Shown here: positions 26,340 to 39,092 of the stretch, one piece after another
Layout of the letters: every line of letters begins with the position of its first letter
Numbering within the stretch: the stretch's first letter is position 1
Position numbers and translations under genes: made by a program
Assembly: GCA_022747635.1 (NCBI GenBank)
Contig: JAKTNV010000001.1
Span: 35,913,351-35,977,350, forward strand
Source: Hetaerina americana
Taxonomy: Eukaryota > Arthropoda > Insecta > Odonata > Calopterygidae
DNA: 64,000 nt
Reading direction: 5' to 3'
The notes under the pieces: model-generated
Seen by the model: the letters and a program-made list of their open reading frames with translations, nothing else
What the model was told of the DNA's origin: nothing
The model's database searches: none

Positions 26340-29300
26340 AAGTGAGGTAATTACTTTCGTTGATTTCTGCACCAAGGTATTTCATTTACGTTGCCTGCTC
26401 CGTCATCCATATATGAAATGCCTTGGTATTCCACTGTCGAGTCACGGAGACCTTGGAAATGAGGTTCGGGGACAAACTATGAAAACAAGTAGAGTAGCCG
26501 GACGTCTAAACGACACAATATGAAAGACTGAAAACATGCGAACGGAAGATAAAACTTGAACAGGTATATATACCAGTAATGTGGCCTATTACGGTATGAA
26601 GAGCAGACATTAGATCAGACTCGACATAAAACAGTAACCTTCTTAATAAATTATAATTGGAAATATGGAAATGGATAGCAGGAAAAAAATAGTCTCGTAT
26701 TTAGTTTAAAAATTAAATAGAAAAGAAAACGTTGGAAATATAAAGCATCAACAAAGGGATAAATTATTGAACAACAGGATGTAAAACCTTATTGACAAAT
26801 TGAATGAAACAAAAATAATATAAGTAGCCAGAGTTCAACTCCCAGAAGAGCGATGATGCTCAAGACGAGCGAAGAAAAAATGGAATGACGTGTTGATTTA
26901 GTACCAGAAATAATCAGAAAATTTGGCCGTAAAAGAAGATGATTAGTTATTCACAAAATCGAGATAAAAACCAGTTTAATGAGGTTATTGAAAAAATATT
27001 TAGAAAGAATACCGTGATGCATTAATAGAGAGAAATAGTAGAGAATATGACTCCGATCGATGGTCTGAAATGATAGTCTTGCAATGAACAGTACCGTGGT
27101 TAGAGATTTTGCATCATGAAAAATTCCAAACTCATATTTTAGATACAGTAGCACAAAATTTGACGGCAAATGAATTTTTTAAATTAAAAACTACAAATGA
27201 TGCCTACCAATAGTAAAAATGAATCAGGGAACGAAACATTAATACAAGCTTTACAAGCTTGTATTTTGGGTATCGTAGTGAAATAAAAATAATTTAGCCT
27301 AAAAAATGGTTATTTGGAATACAAAAAAAGTTATTAGGAATAAATCTGTAATAGAGCGGAGGGAAAAATCCGCGAGAAACTGTTACCTGGATTCATTCAC
27401 CAGTCTAGGTCCCTTAACTTTAAATTATCGCCTTGCCTATCGATACACTGTAGGTTTAAAATAATTCCTTTTTTGACAGCGCCAAACTCATGCTAGTAAG
27501 TATCGACTACGCTGGCAGTGATGCCACGGATAACTCTTTATTTCAAAAGCCACTACTATTTTTTGTCGCATACTTTTCGCAAGGCGAGGGAAGAGTACAT
27601 AAAATGGTCAACAAAGGAAGGGCGCATGATGAACATTTTCAACTTGGTGTGGAACGGGGCAGAGAGATGTTTCCAAAAATATTAGGATAGATAGCTGGCG
27701 ACGTAGGTAGAAATGCCATTTCATTGAAGTTTATTTCAAAAACCCATCACGTCCATTCACGCTGCGTCGTTAGCACAATGTCGCGAGAATATGGCACTAG
27801 GTGTCTCGTGTAAGCATAATCTGCTCAAGGACAAGTATAAAACGTTTTCCTCCTCCTCCCACCTCTGTCTTTTGGACTATTTCACATGGATGACAGCTAG
27901 AATTACAAGAAAATGAACTGGAATTAGTCCTGACGTAATTGCGGGAACACCACGAGCAGTTTGCGAGATCACTGCATCTCAACATCTAGATTAACTTCAA
28001 AGAAGTGGGACAGTGTCAGGGATGTCGGTATTGCAAGTATTTACATGGAGGCTCAAAGATATCACATTTCACAGTGAAGCAGATAGGGAGCTTCTAAATA
28101 AAAATATGAATCCTTCAACTGGTATAACAATCACACGCCGGACGGATACTAATGATTCAAGACTGCATTCACAAGAGTGAATACTACGTTTAGCCATGCT
28201 GATAAACCAGCTTAACAGACGCTGAAATAATACTACCACGCAAATCTGAGGTTGTTAAATCCAAAAACAATCGATGACCGACGTAATTCAATCAAATTAA
28301 CTCAAACTCATGATAGAACCGCATATATCATAAATATAATAATGCGCTCCTACACATATTGGTAATTTCAGAAGAAAAAAACATTATACCTACTACAGAA
28401 CAGACAGAAACCTATTCAGCGAAAGATTTAAAAGTCGAATCAGTGGGCTTTGAATTTACTGCTGGTACTAAGCAAACTTTTCCATGGACATTTTATTTTA
28501 CTTTTGACAATAACTCTTAACATCGATATAAGGGGAATATTCAACATATGAACGTATTTTATAGGCTACTGCATCTCTGAGTACGTTGATTGGTTCAATT
28601 TACTTTGAGTGACTCCTACAAAAAGCTCCAAATAATCTAGAATGCAATCGACCAGGATGGAGATCCTTTACATTTCGCCCAAAATACATACGTAATGAAA
28701 CATAAAAAAATTCAACCATGACATTTTTCAAGGAAAGATGATTACATGCATAAAAATCCAGTAAAATTACGAAAATCAGGAAATATGAAAAAATAAGTAT
28801 TTAAGTTGGCGTCACAATCCCACCGCTTCGTGAATGTTTTGGAAGCGTGAACGAAAAAGTTGTTCCGGAGCAAAGAAACAGCATGGGATGGACGAATTCA
28901 CAACAGCCAGCTGGCGCCGACGTTTCGGAGCCAGACATGCGGATGTAAACAAGCGCCGATGATGGGAGCTTACGGATTTATACACAAACACACACAGGCC
29001 AACGAGCGCAGTGATATGGCTATGTCGGGGGCACGGGCGGCTCCGAGTTTTGCAAATGACACCGTTCAAAGACATATCTTCGGGTGGGAGGCGGGAGGCA
29101 TAGTGGACCGTGCTGGCGGAGGAGTCACGTGGTGACAGCACCCCTGAAGTATTTTCTCAAACAAGGTTTCGAACGACGAGGGCTGAAATGACACAATTTG
29201 CGTTAATGCACCGGGGGTGAGTACGTCAACAGTTTGACAGCTTGAGTACCTTACGTTATTTCTAAACTTGTTGAGATAAGGTATTTAACTCATGGCAAAC

Positions 29301-30230
29301 AATGGTCGTGACAACAACAACTGGAGTGAAGCAATGATCTCCATTTAAGAAAAATGAACGATGAATGGTATTACGAAATTAACTCACATTTACCTTAGAG
29401 AACATAGAAAATAAGACCTCACAATTCTAGGTGTGGGTCACGGTGTTTCAAATGTTATTGTCTAATGTAACAATTTATCGATTCTTCGAACACTGGCCGC
29501 GTAGAATTTACAATTGTCTTTTCAGTGGTTGCTATTTCTCATCTTGGTAGAAATCACTTTCTTGGTTGAATCACGAGGGATAACAAAATTTCATCAACCA
29601 ATGTACTCACAAATATCTTGTTAGGGGAAATTATTCGAAAAATTAAGAATATTTAAGTAACGCAAAACATTTCAATCAATCATCTTGGTACCAGAACCTC
29701 AAATCCCTTGAAATAGAACGTGACATGACAAACTATTGCACTAATGAAACACTCATAAACAGCCATGTGAGCTCATGATACCATTTGAAACAATTTTAAA
29801 AACAACTCTTTTGATATTTTAACGCAAATATGTCCTGAAAATACTTCCTGAAATCTTTGCCGACACAGAGTATCTCTTACACAAACGCACATTTTAAAGC
29901 TCAACGCTTGAATACAGATTTGTGCATTTCGAAAGTTTTCTAAACAAAAGTTTAAACCAGTGTTTTTTATACTGAAGGATCAAATATGGCTATTTCTAGA
30001 CTACCAATTGAATTTATTCAACAAAAAAGTGAGTTCATGCCATCAGGGTAATAAGGGTACCCCTTCTAACTCTTTCAAATGCGCTCCTTTAAGGCGTTCC
30101 GTTACTAGTAAAGAAACGTGTGGTCAACGCAAAGATCACCAAACTGATTTGTGGGAATGAATAGCTGGATCTACGGCACGAGATTCATTTTTTTTTCTAA
30201 CTGCAAACCGCCGCCCACTCGTGCGGTGAC
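26340..30230. other. AT-rich DNA with a small GC-rich patch, no gene recognised
   Basis: No transposon or gene was identified. A GC-richer patch at 28810-29220 has open frames on both strands with no domain. The rest is AT-rich with short frames only. Confidence 0.4.
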
Positions 30231-30239
30231 AATTAAGAA

Positions 30240-30620
30240 TCACTCGGTCCGAGAGAACCGATCGTATGGGCCTCGCGCTTAACTGCCAGCAAACTTGGCT
30301 CAACACCTCCGTCACTCCCGACCCACCAATCGTTTCCGGAACCCTAGGATTTTCTCATTCCCTTCGTCTCTCCCCCTATATCCAATTGAAACAAACCACA
30401 CACTCTCTCTCTTTCCCTTCCCCGACCACGAACTCTCTGCACACTTTCCCCGCACTAGCTCCACAAAGTCCTCCACTACGCTTCGATCCCCTTCGGATAA
30501 CCTTCCCTTTCTCCCGCTTCCTTTCACGTTCACCCCTTAACCCCTCCCTTTTCCCCACTCCGACTCTTTTGATTTTTGGCTCAAACCGGAGAGCAAAATA
30601 AGTCACCACGCACAACCCTA
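30240..30620. other. pyrimidine-rich island
   Basis: C/T-rich on +, with overlapping open frames on both strands rich in S, P and F or in G, R and E. I read it as composition-driven, not as coding. Confidence 0.35.
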
Positions 30621-30904
30621 CATAAATATTATGTCCCATGAACTCTCTGGTCTTCTCTGCACATATGTACGTTGAATACAATTTTTGCTAATGTATCATG
30701 TTCTACCTGAATTTTTTATTGAACTTTTCATCTTCCATAAAAGATAATTGAAAACATAAGAAATGAAAGTCAAAATTACAAAATAAATAATCTATCCAGA
30801 TTTTGTGGTTTATTTGTTTCGCTGCGACAAAACATGTTTCATAATTTGCATAATATCCTTTTTTTTCTTAGATGGCCATGTCATAGAAAAATAATAAAAT
30901 ATTA

Positions 30905-31760
30905 CACAGGGTTCGTCCGGAAAATAAGTGTACTGATTTTTTCCCGCCGCTCCAGGCGCGCCCAGCACCGCTCTGACGGGCTGCAATTGGAGGGGGGTAT
31001 ATTGGCAAGCGACGCTGAAAAAGGCAGTCGGCTCTGAGCTGTGGTGTAGTGAGGAGCTCTGTTAACGCGAACCTCCACGCTCGACCCACGTCACGGAACG
31101 CGATGCCGAAGTTTTTGGAGCAGCGTTATTCCATCAAATTTGCGGTAAAGCTTGGGAAATCGTCTACCGAAACTGTCAATATGATTAACCAGGCTTACGG
31201 GGAGTCAGTCAGCCATGTCCAGAAACATGATCTTTCGGTGGCACAAGATGTTCGTGGAGGGCAGAGAAGAGGTCGACGACGAACCACGGCCTGGACGCCC
31301 ATCAACGACACTCACCGACGAAAATGTGCGAAAAGTTCGCGATGTACTGAACTCTGATCGTCGTCTTAGTGTTCGGATGATAGCAGAGCAGTGTAATGTG
31401 CCAAAAACAATAGTGCACGAGATTATTTGGGAGCAATTACAGATGCGAAAAATTTGTGCAAAGTTGGTGCCGAAAGTGCTCAGTGATGATCAAAGACTCA
31501 ATCGTTTGGAAATCGCGACACAACTTGCGGATCACTGCAAAAATGATCCACATTTTTTAGAGAACGTTTTAGCGATAATAAAGTGAAATTTTGTAGCGAT
31601 AAGGGACGTTGGACGCCATCAAAGAGGCCGTGACGACGTGTCTTCGAGAGGTTCCCGATGATGCCTTCGCGGGAGCGTTCCAGGAATGGGAACGTCGCTG
31701 GAACAAGTGTATCGACTCACAAGGGTCCTATTTTGAGGAATATTAGCTTAAGATATGTAA
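30905..31760 (+). mobile_element. internally deleted mariner-family transposon
   Basis: The 5' end reads CACAGGGTTCGTCCGG just after a TA, which fits the terminal inverted repeat of mariner elements. It is followed by a transposase start at 31103. The matching 3' inverted repeat is not present where expected after the stop at 31746, so the 3' end is truncated or replaced. At about 840 bp the copy is well short of the usual 1.3 kb of a mariner. The missing part is the catalytic core. It is non-autonomous and inactive. Confidence 0.8.
31103..31746 (+). pseudogene. mariner transposase, frameshifted and internally deleted
   Basis: Translation from 31103 gives MPKFLEQRYSIKFAVKLGKS, the N-terminal helix-turn-helix of mariner transposases. 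At 31205-31212 the tetramer TCAG is tandemly doubled and shifts the frame. The reading then continues as SRNMIFRWHKMFVEGREE, with the linker motif PRPGRPS, and on through DENVRKVRDVL, AEQCNVPKTIVHEI and RKICAKLVPKVL, as in the family. The frame breaks after DPHFLENV at about 31570, and the C-terminal tail resumes at 31609 (LDAIKEAVTTCL ... RRWNKCIDSQGSYFEEY, stop 31744-31746). The DDE/D catalytic domain is missing. A 9-bp direct repeat TAGCGATAA (31570-31578 and 31594-31602) sits at the break. Confidence 0.85.
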
Positions 31761-31769
31761 AAGTGTAAT

Positions 31770-33000
31770 AATTGTTTTCGTCCTTTCTTCGTTTGTCATT
31801 ATTTCTCCGACCCGCAATTCCTGCTTCAACTTTTACTTCCCCCTTCCCTCTTCCTCGCAAGTCTTCACAGATGCCGTTGGTGCCAAGGAGACTAAAACTT
31901 GAAGATACTTCAATGGAAACCAAAAAGACTCCGTGTTTATATTTAAGTGATCAAGGGTATAAAAACTGCTATGACAATATATTTTCAGTGATGGGAAAAT
32001 AATCTGCGTTTTTATGTTTCAGAATTTATAATATTTCATTCGGCGGGAGGGTGACCTTTTTGTTACCTTTCGCTACATTTCCTGTCATTTTCAGCAACAA
32101 TCAACCACCTAATCACAGAATATGTTACTAATTTGCTTCAAATTTACTACGAATTTTACTCCCTCACACATTATACATACATGTTCTAACTACGTTACAA
32201 GAAGAAAAAAATATCATAAAGCTGCAAAATATTACTTTGGTTCATTTGAACGGTTTTCTTGCAGAAAGAGTGCGACTAAATATATATTTACACGATTTCT
32301 GAGAGGCAAAATAGAATAATCAGGGTCAAGAGAAATTCTGTAGCTAAAGAAGGGCGTCATATGTATGTATTTCGTCACTTGTTACTTTGTTATAGGAGTT
32401 TTATGTCTTGGAGTACAAATTCGATATTTCTCTCATTTATAATCTATTTTTGGTAGTACTGATGGAAGGACTTTAACCATGATAATCCTGAGAACCAAGC
32501 CTCCGACCTTGATACCGGATCAAGATCAATTCGTTAGTCTGAAAAGTATCAGATGCCGTGCCATTTAACGAACATCTGACCAATTATGAAAATGTATACT
32601 ATTTTTTGCATATTTTCTAAGAAACCCCCTCAATTCTGTCTTGGTGGCGAATCTCTCTGAAGTATTAACGCGTATGTTGTATAGTCGCTCAATATATTTT
32701 CATGGATGACATTTATTTTCTGGCACGTGAAATTTTTCTAGTTCAGCAAAATATTCTTGAAAAATATTTATACGTTTGATCTGAAATCGAAAAGGGAATG
32801 GTCTCCTAAAACGTTCGGTATAAGTTTCACGGTGAGTACCAAATAATATAACGGCTGAAAGGACTGATACTGTTGAAAGGTATAATTGATATAATCAATG
32901 GAGGCCATAACTATGGATTATACTCGTAGAGTGACCAATATCTACATGTAAGATGAGCAGTATGGCTCCCTTTAAAAATACCAAAGTGCGAACGGCTGTT
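31770..33000. other. AT-rich DNA, no gene recognised
   Basis: Short pyrimidine-rich patch at 31780-31860, otherwise AT-rich. No further piece of the mariner at 30905 can be found here by eye. Confidence 0.4.
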
Positions 33001-33004
33001 CGCT

Positions 33005-33720
33005 CAGTCACTCACATTCACTGTCATCTGCTTCGACCCTTCAACCCCTCCACACGAAGGCTTCCACAGAATGACCCCCTTCTCCCTATCTCACCCTAGC
33101 GCCAGGAGAACAGAGAGGAAAGTGGAGAGCCGTCTTTCTTCCTTCCCGTCCGCATCATCTCGTACGCCTCGTCTCTCCTGTGTTTGAAAGGAGAGGCGCA
33201 GAGAGATAAGGGAACTCTGACACCTCCAAAAGCCCTGCCTCCCCTATTATCCGCCTCCCGTCCTTGCGACAGCCCTGTATCCTCTCCCTCTATAGGGAGG
33301 TGGGAATGTCCTGCGGTGACTTGGCCCCTAGACGCAATCACGTTGGGGTCTACCCTCACCCCGATGTTCTCCAACCGCACCCCTCCTTTCCCCTTGCCCG
33401 ACCTTGTGTGACCTCCCACGTACCCGCCCGTCCTCGGGTCCCTGCAGAAAGAGCGCGGTGCGGTCCCTCGAGGAACCGTATGAACTCGCCCCCTCAAGTA
33501 ATTTCGCTAAGCTCACGCACCGATCTCCCTCCACGCACCGCCGCCCCCTTTCTGCCCATCCCGCCTCCACTTGCCCTGTGGGCTGTGTGTTATTGCGATT
33601 TACCGAGAGTCACGTGTGACGTTCTTGTGACGATGTACACCCAGCTGCCGGACGACGCGATGCCGCGCGCCACCATGTGAATTTGGTCAACGCTCCGTTC
33701 TCGACATTGAAACCCGATAG
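33005..33720. other. GC-rich, pyrimidine-rich island
   Basis: C/T-rich on +, with five or more mutually overlapping open frames on both strands and no recognisable domain. The CpG level is higher than in the flanks. A role as regulatory DNA is possible but unsupported. Confidence 0.35.
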
Positions 33721-33729
33721 AACACTTTC

Positions 33730-36230
33730 CGTGGTGATGAGGACGCGGAATGGAGATTCCTGACGAAGCCGACGTCGGATTCTATGCTGTTCATACGGTG
33801 ACGAGGGGAGGTTTAGTGAATGGAAGTTCGGTGAAACTTGCATGGAAACGCACAAACCCAAAGCTGCTTTGCTAATTGCCGCTTTAGATTTTCTGCCGTA
33901 GTCACAGTCGGAGTTTAAACAACCTATAAACGTTGCGTGGACGAAAGGTTAGCCAAATCCTGTGCAATCAACGGGAACGGCGCCGCGGGGATTGCAGCGC
34001 TCATTATCGGTCATCCATTCATCACCACTGTCTAACTGGACTTTTCAAATTTTCCTTCAGCCAGAAAGTCAAATTACCGCACCGAAATTTCAAATCACCG
34101 TACCAAAGTAATGTTTTACGTTATGAGTGCGAAATGTTACGAACATGTGCATGCATATTGCAGTGGTGATGAATTTGGTTTTCTGAAGACAGAGGAGAAA
34201 TATGGGTGAATATGAAAAATATTTTCCGTTCATCATGACCTTTTTTCAGCGATTCGGCCGTTAATATTTACATCAATCCGTGGGAATTGGGGAAAGCGGA
34301 GGAGTGATGGACTTACCGATGGTTCAAGTTGGCGAACTGCAGTATTCAATGAAAATCACCTGAAAAGTTACTACGTTCCCAATCCCAAAATTATTTTCCG
34401 TTGTTTTACACAGAAATGTGCAAAATCATATGAGAGTGGCCGACTGTTTCATCCAAAACAAATTACAGGCGATTTTTATTCTATTTAATCATATTTTATC
34501 AAGTAATACATTCTAAACTGATAACTACGATAGCAAAATGTGAAAAAAACTATCAATCACCTTTTTCTTCCTTGACTCTTGTTTTACGCCAGCACGCCTC
34601 GTCTGATTTCTGCTTGTATTTCAACAATTAGGGTCATTAAGATACTCAGATGCATTTCTGAAACACGCCCTGAAGCATGCAAATTCAAATTATTTATCAC
34701 CTGTGGCTATTCAAATTTAATACGGAACAAGTCTAGCTGTTTTGGGGTGATGCGTTTTGAAAAAATATAAGTACTAAGATTGAAAACAAAAGAAATATTA
34801 TAATAGTCTTAGCAACAGTAAAAAGTTTTTCTTATGGTTATCACCTATAAGATGGTAATGTTAACTTAGTCGATTTCAGCAATTAATTGAGAGTCATTTG
34901 CAGAATATGGACTTTATTTTACACTCGTGAGATGAATTCACTTGTTCGAGTAGTGTTGACACTTCTGGAAAATATCTACCCTTTGATTGGCACATGAACG
35001 AGGGCAAACTTTGGGAGCTCCCAGTTCTAGACATAGATCTTTTTATTTCGACACCGGGGGTCACGAGAATGGAAAAACATCGAAAAATTGGCCTAACGTA
35101 AAGGTGTGAAGACCCTGCCACTCAACTCCATCAACTTCCCAAACTTCCTCACCCATACACCCCCCTGACTCTTCCTCCTATGGCTTGACGACGGCAGCGC
35201 CGGATAGGCGGTGGAGCGAGTAAACACGGGAAAAAGGTTTCGTGAGGTGAAATTTTGGGTAAGAACACGAAGGCGAGTGCGGTCGTGGGTTTACCTCCGC
35301 TCGCTGAACGTAAAACCAAGGAACACGAAATGTTTAAGCAGTCTCCGGAAGAGGAGCGGTGAGATAGCACGTGGGTCTCACTGATCTGTGGAGGGTGATA
35401 TAAGGAGAGTACTCTCGTCATATGAGAAACAATTTTTTTTTAGCGTGCCCTCGAAAGTAAACACCACGAAATGTACACACACGTGATGGCGTTCCCCCTT
35501 ATGATGTAGACCAGCTTCCGCACGGTTTCACGTCTCCTCGAGCCCATGCAATCCGGCCAACTCCCTTAAAATAGTGAGACGTAAGGTAAACGAGATATCC
35601 AACGTAGAATGATCACGTTGCACTCCTCGCGCGGTTCGCTTACCTGGCTATCAAAAATCTCAACTTTGAAAGGAATCTTTCCATAAAAATTTCAACATGC
35701 GTACGTGCACTTTAATACGGTTCATTTGGGATAGGTGTTTCCGGTAAAGAGAACTTGCTGTTAGTGGTTACCATGGCAAACTTGATCTCTTTTAACAATA
35801 TTATCTATTCCGCTCAATACTTGTATACTCATTTCGCCTCTATCGCATACGCACAACCCATTCCTGAAACTTGAGTCATTCCTACTTGAGCAACTCCTTT
35901 TTGAAAATATTCATCCATAACTTTCTTCTTCTACACACCTACATCTGGATCCATAAGCCCTTTTTAGGTAAGAGGAGTGTTCATATTTTAAGATCTCCCA
36001 ATTAATTTCTCGGATTGTGAGCAAATAGAAATATGTAATTGAGCTTGAAATACGCCGGCACTCGCCATGATTACAAAAACATATGACTGGACCGTAGAGA
36101 CGTTTTTATTACTTTAAATGGCGTCGTCTATTGCGCAAGGAAGGCATGTAATCATTATTTTCTCAACTTGCGTGACTTAGCATCCATTGAAATTCATTGT
36201 AAATTGAGTGAGACATGCTATGATGTTGTC
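33730..36230. other. mixed DNA with a GC-richer patch, no gene recognised
   Basis: A GC-richer patch at about 35150-35580 carries short open frames without a domain. The remainder is AT-rich. No RNA gene or repeat was recognised. Confidence 0.4.
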
Positions 36231-36234
36231 ATGA

Positions 36235-36830
36235 TACGAATAATTCGCGCTCATAGGTACGACAGTTCAAAATGGGCGGAACGTCGTGTAACAACAAACT
36301 CTAAAAGCCTCGTCCGACAATACTGAGAAATGATGGCGATGACCATATTTTTGGACAGAAATGACGATAACCTCATTCAATATGTTTCACAGGGCGCTAT
36401 GGTGACGGCTGTTTCCTGAAAAAAATGTTTTGAGGACAAAGCTCCTGTCAGCATTGCACGAAAAACCAACCGAAAATGCTGTGCAAGGGTTCTTTTCCGA
36501 CAAAACAATGCCCCTCCTCATTGACCGATCTTAGCTCAAGAGTTATTTCGTAACAATAAATTTGAAGGGGTGCCCCTCATGCTTCGCGTACTCTTTCAAA
36601 CTCGCTCCTAGCGATTTTCGGCTTTTTTCAACAATAAAGGACACTCTCCGTGGCTGCACATTATCCCATCGGGACGCTCTTGCATCAGCGGTTTTCCAGT
36701 GGACAAAAGGGATCCCTATGGAAGCGTTCTCGTCGGCCACGAGGAAATTATGGCGTCGACAGGGAGATTATGGTGACAGTTTAAACAATCTGATGTGAGT
36801 CGTTTGTCAGAACAACGGTAGAGCTAGAAT
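36235..36830 (+). pseudogene. mariner transposase, decayed C-terminal half
   Basis: Across two or three frames the + strand reads SSKWAERRVTTNSKSL, then MAMTIFLDRNDDNLIQYV, then a block ending RQNNAPPH, then LAPSDFRLFSTIKDTLRG, and finally TRKLWRR followed by GDYGDSLNNLM. This is the order of the mariner catalytic domain: the 'GTTVN' region, '(H)DNA.PH' with the second catalytic Asp, 'LAPSD(F/Y).LF' with the third, and the terminal W/R tail. Here the second catalytic Asp is replaced by Asn (NNAPPH), stops and frameshifts are present, and the N-terminal domain and TIRs are not seen. It is an old inactive copy, distinct from the mariner at 30905. Confidence 0.7.
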
Positions 36831-38579
36831 ATGATGGAAACCTTCGACTTCTATTCAGTAATTCGGCTCTCACCCATTTATTGAACATGACCAAACAAGT
36901 GTAGTAGCAGTTATAACTAAGAACTCTGCTGCACTAGACAGACAACCTAATTTTAATATGCCTACACCACATCCTGTTAATACCGGCATTCGAACGTCTT
37001 TTAACTATTTTTTTAATTTTTAGAAATTATAAAAGATAACACGGAACCTAAAGGATACAACAAGGATGTTAGAAAATCTTTAAGATGTCAAAGGCTATAT
37101 CACAATAAGGCATAATATAAGGAAAAAAAGGAAAGGAAACTATGGAAACGAGGGAATGTACATGTATTTCCAGCGAAAAATACAACGAGAATACATATGA
37201 CTACATAATATATACTTAGAACAAATGCCAAGAAGGATTTACGGAAAGTGCTAAGTGAATCCTGAAGGAAAAAAATAGCTGAAAATCTAAACGAGAACCA
37301 AAAGAATTTAGGCCTTATGTCAGAGATATTTGAGAAAATTAATCTACATTTTACTCACCCAAAAAAATGAAGGCAAAAGAGTAACCAGCAGTTTGAAAAA
37401 GGCCAGCTTATTAAATTCCATCTTTAAAAACGTCTTCAGCTGTGTCCCACCGAATTTCTCAGTAGATTACTTAATTTTTTTCGCCAACCCATGTCCAAAA
37501 TCGAAATTTCGTGTACTGGAATAGAAAATTTGCTGAAAAATATTCACCTTAATAAATCCTCCGGACAATTAATACCAGCTCGTATATTTCATCAACTAGC
37601 GCCAGAGTTAGCGCCGTATCCAAAAAATCATATTTAAGGAGTCCTCTCTACAAGGTCCCCAGTGATTGGAAGACGGCTAATGTAACACCTATATTAAAAA
37701 CGGAGACAGGGAGGAACTGAGAAATTACAGACCGAATTCCCTCACAACTATATCATTCAAGGTCACGAAGTATATAGTTTCTAGTTCGATTGTGAGACAC
37801 CTCGATAGTCAAGAATTATTGCTGAAAAACCAGCACGGGTCCGAAAAGGGTAATTCCTGTGAGACACAACTTGCACATTTGTTCATGATAGGTAAGAGAC
37901 AGATATACATTTGAAGCGGTAGAGAGAAACGTTCCGGTGGACGCGATTTTTCTATATTTTAAAAATGATAACGACAAAGAATGTTATAGAAAACTACTCA
38001 CAAAGTTAGAAACCTACGGCATAGATGAAAATACCCTGAGCAGGATTGAAGACTTCTAGAATGGTGCTCTAATGTAGTGGAAGTCACTTCAGATGAAGTC
38101 ACTAGATCCCCCCAGGGAAGTGCTACTGGACTTCTTTTATTGATTCATAACGTTTACAACATTAACACCGTGGTTAATAGTAATAAACGATCATTTTCCG
38201 ACGATGCAGTGGCTTACAGGAATAAACATAATCTTTAGAAAAAAGAAGCTTTAGAATATGACCTTAATCCTATGCAACGTTGGCGCAGCATTTGTCAATT
38301 AGGATTAGACTTAAAAAAGCGAATGTATAATTCATAAAAATAATTATTAATATGCGAGATTATTTCTTTTAAATAAAATTGGCTCCCTTCCGAGCGCCAA
38401 CTGTATCAGGAACACCGAAATAGGAAGTGTAAACTCGATTAAATACTTAGTTATTATTCTCACTCACGACCCGACCTCTCCTAGGTGAAACATAAACAGG
38501 AGGAGAAATTAGGAGGAGGAAATGAGGAGGAGGAAATGAGGAGAAATTAAATTGAAAAATAGGTTTTAATAGGAGATAA

Positions 38580-38837
38580 TTGGAAAAATGGGACGATAAG
38601 GTAAGGAAGAAATGCTATATTTCGCTGGTTAAACCCCATTTGGAATATGTTTCTAGCATATGGGATCCTCATGAAGTTGGATTGGTTGGCGTATTAGACC
38701 ACGTGCAGCGTAGAGGAGCTAGATCTGTAAAAGGTTGTTATGATAAACTGAGCAGCGAATCAAAATTATTAGAGGAGCTAGGTTGGCTAATCACTCATGG
38801 AGCTAAGGTTAAAGTAGAGATTAAATATATTTCATAA
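38580..38837 (+). pseudogene. open remnant of the LINE post-RT domain
   Basis: The longest surviving frame of the LINE at 37080-39115: 85 codons containing KPHLEYVSSIWDPHEVGL, VQRRGARSV and LEELGW. This is the conserved segment after the reverse transcriptase in CR1/Jockey-type ORF2 proteins. The frame ends at a TAA, and the next open block (38838-39038, ending in SFFSRTITNQNN) carries the C-terminal signature. There is no upstream start, so it is not an independent gene. Confidence 0.8.
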
Positions 38838-39060
38838 TTGGAGGGAATTCTCTACAGCGATGGTTTTGAAAATGTATTATCATCACATTTGTCCTACGGT
38901 AGGCGAGATCATTTCAGTGAAATTGGAGAGATTATGTGTGGGACAGATACATTTAAGGCATCATTTTTCTCACGAACAATAACGAATCAGAATAACATTT
39001 ATAATATCGCTTGGGCGAAAAATTATTTTGTCTGTTAAGTATCCTTGCGTGATCTCACCC

Positions 39061-39092
39061 CCTGTCACACCCCCTAATAGAGGCCTGCAGAG
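39061..39092 (+). repeat. 3' tail of the CR1/Jockey-like LINE
   Basis: CCTGTCACACCCCC followed by GGCCTGCAGAG lies just after the C-terminal coding remnant. It aligns with the reverse complement of 52813-52866 (CCTGCCACACACC ... GGCTTGCAGGG). The shared segment identifies it as the 3' untranslated tail of the family. Confidence 0.65.

Noticed and set aside
36543..36740. 65-codon frame on the minus strand
   Set aside because: It is the antisense shadow of the decayed mariner catalytic domain that reads correctly on the plus strand.
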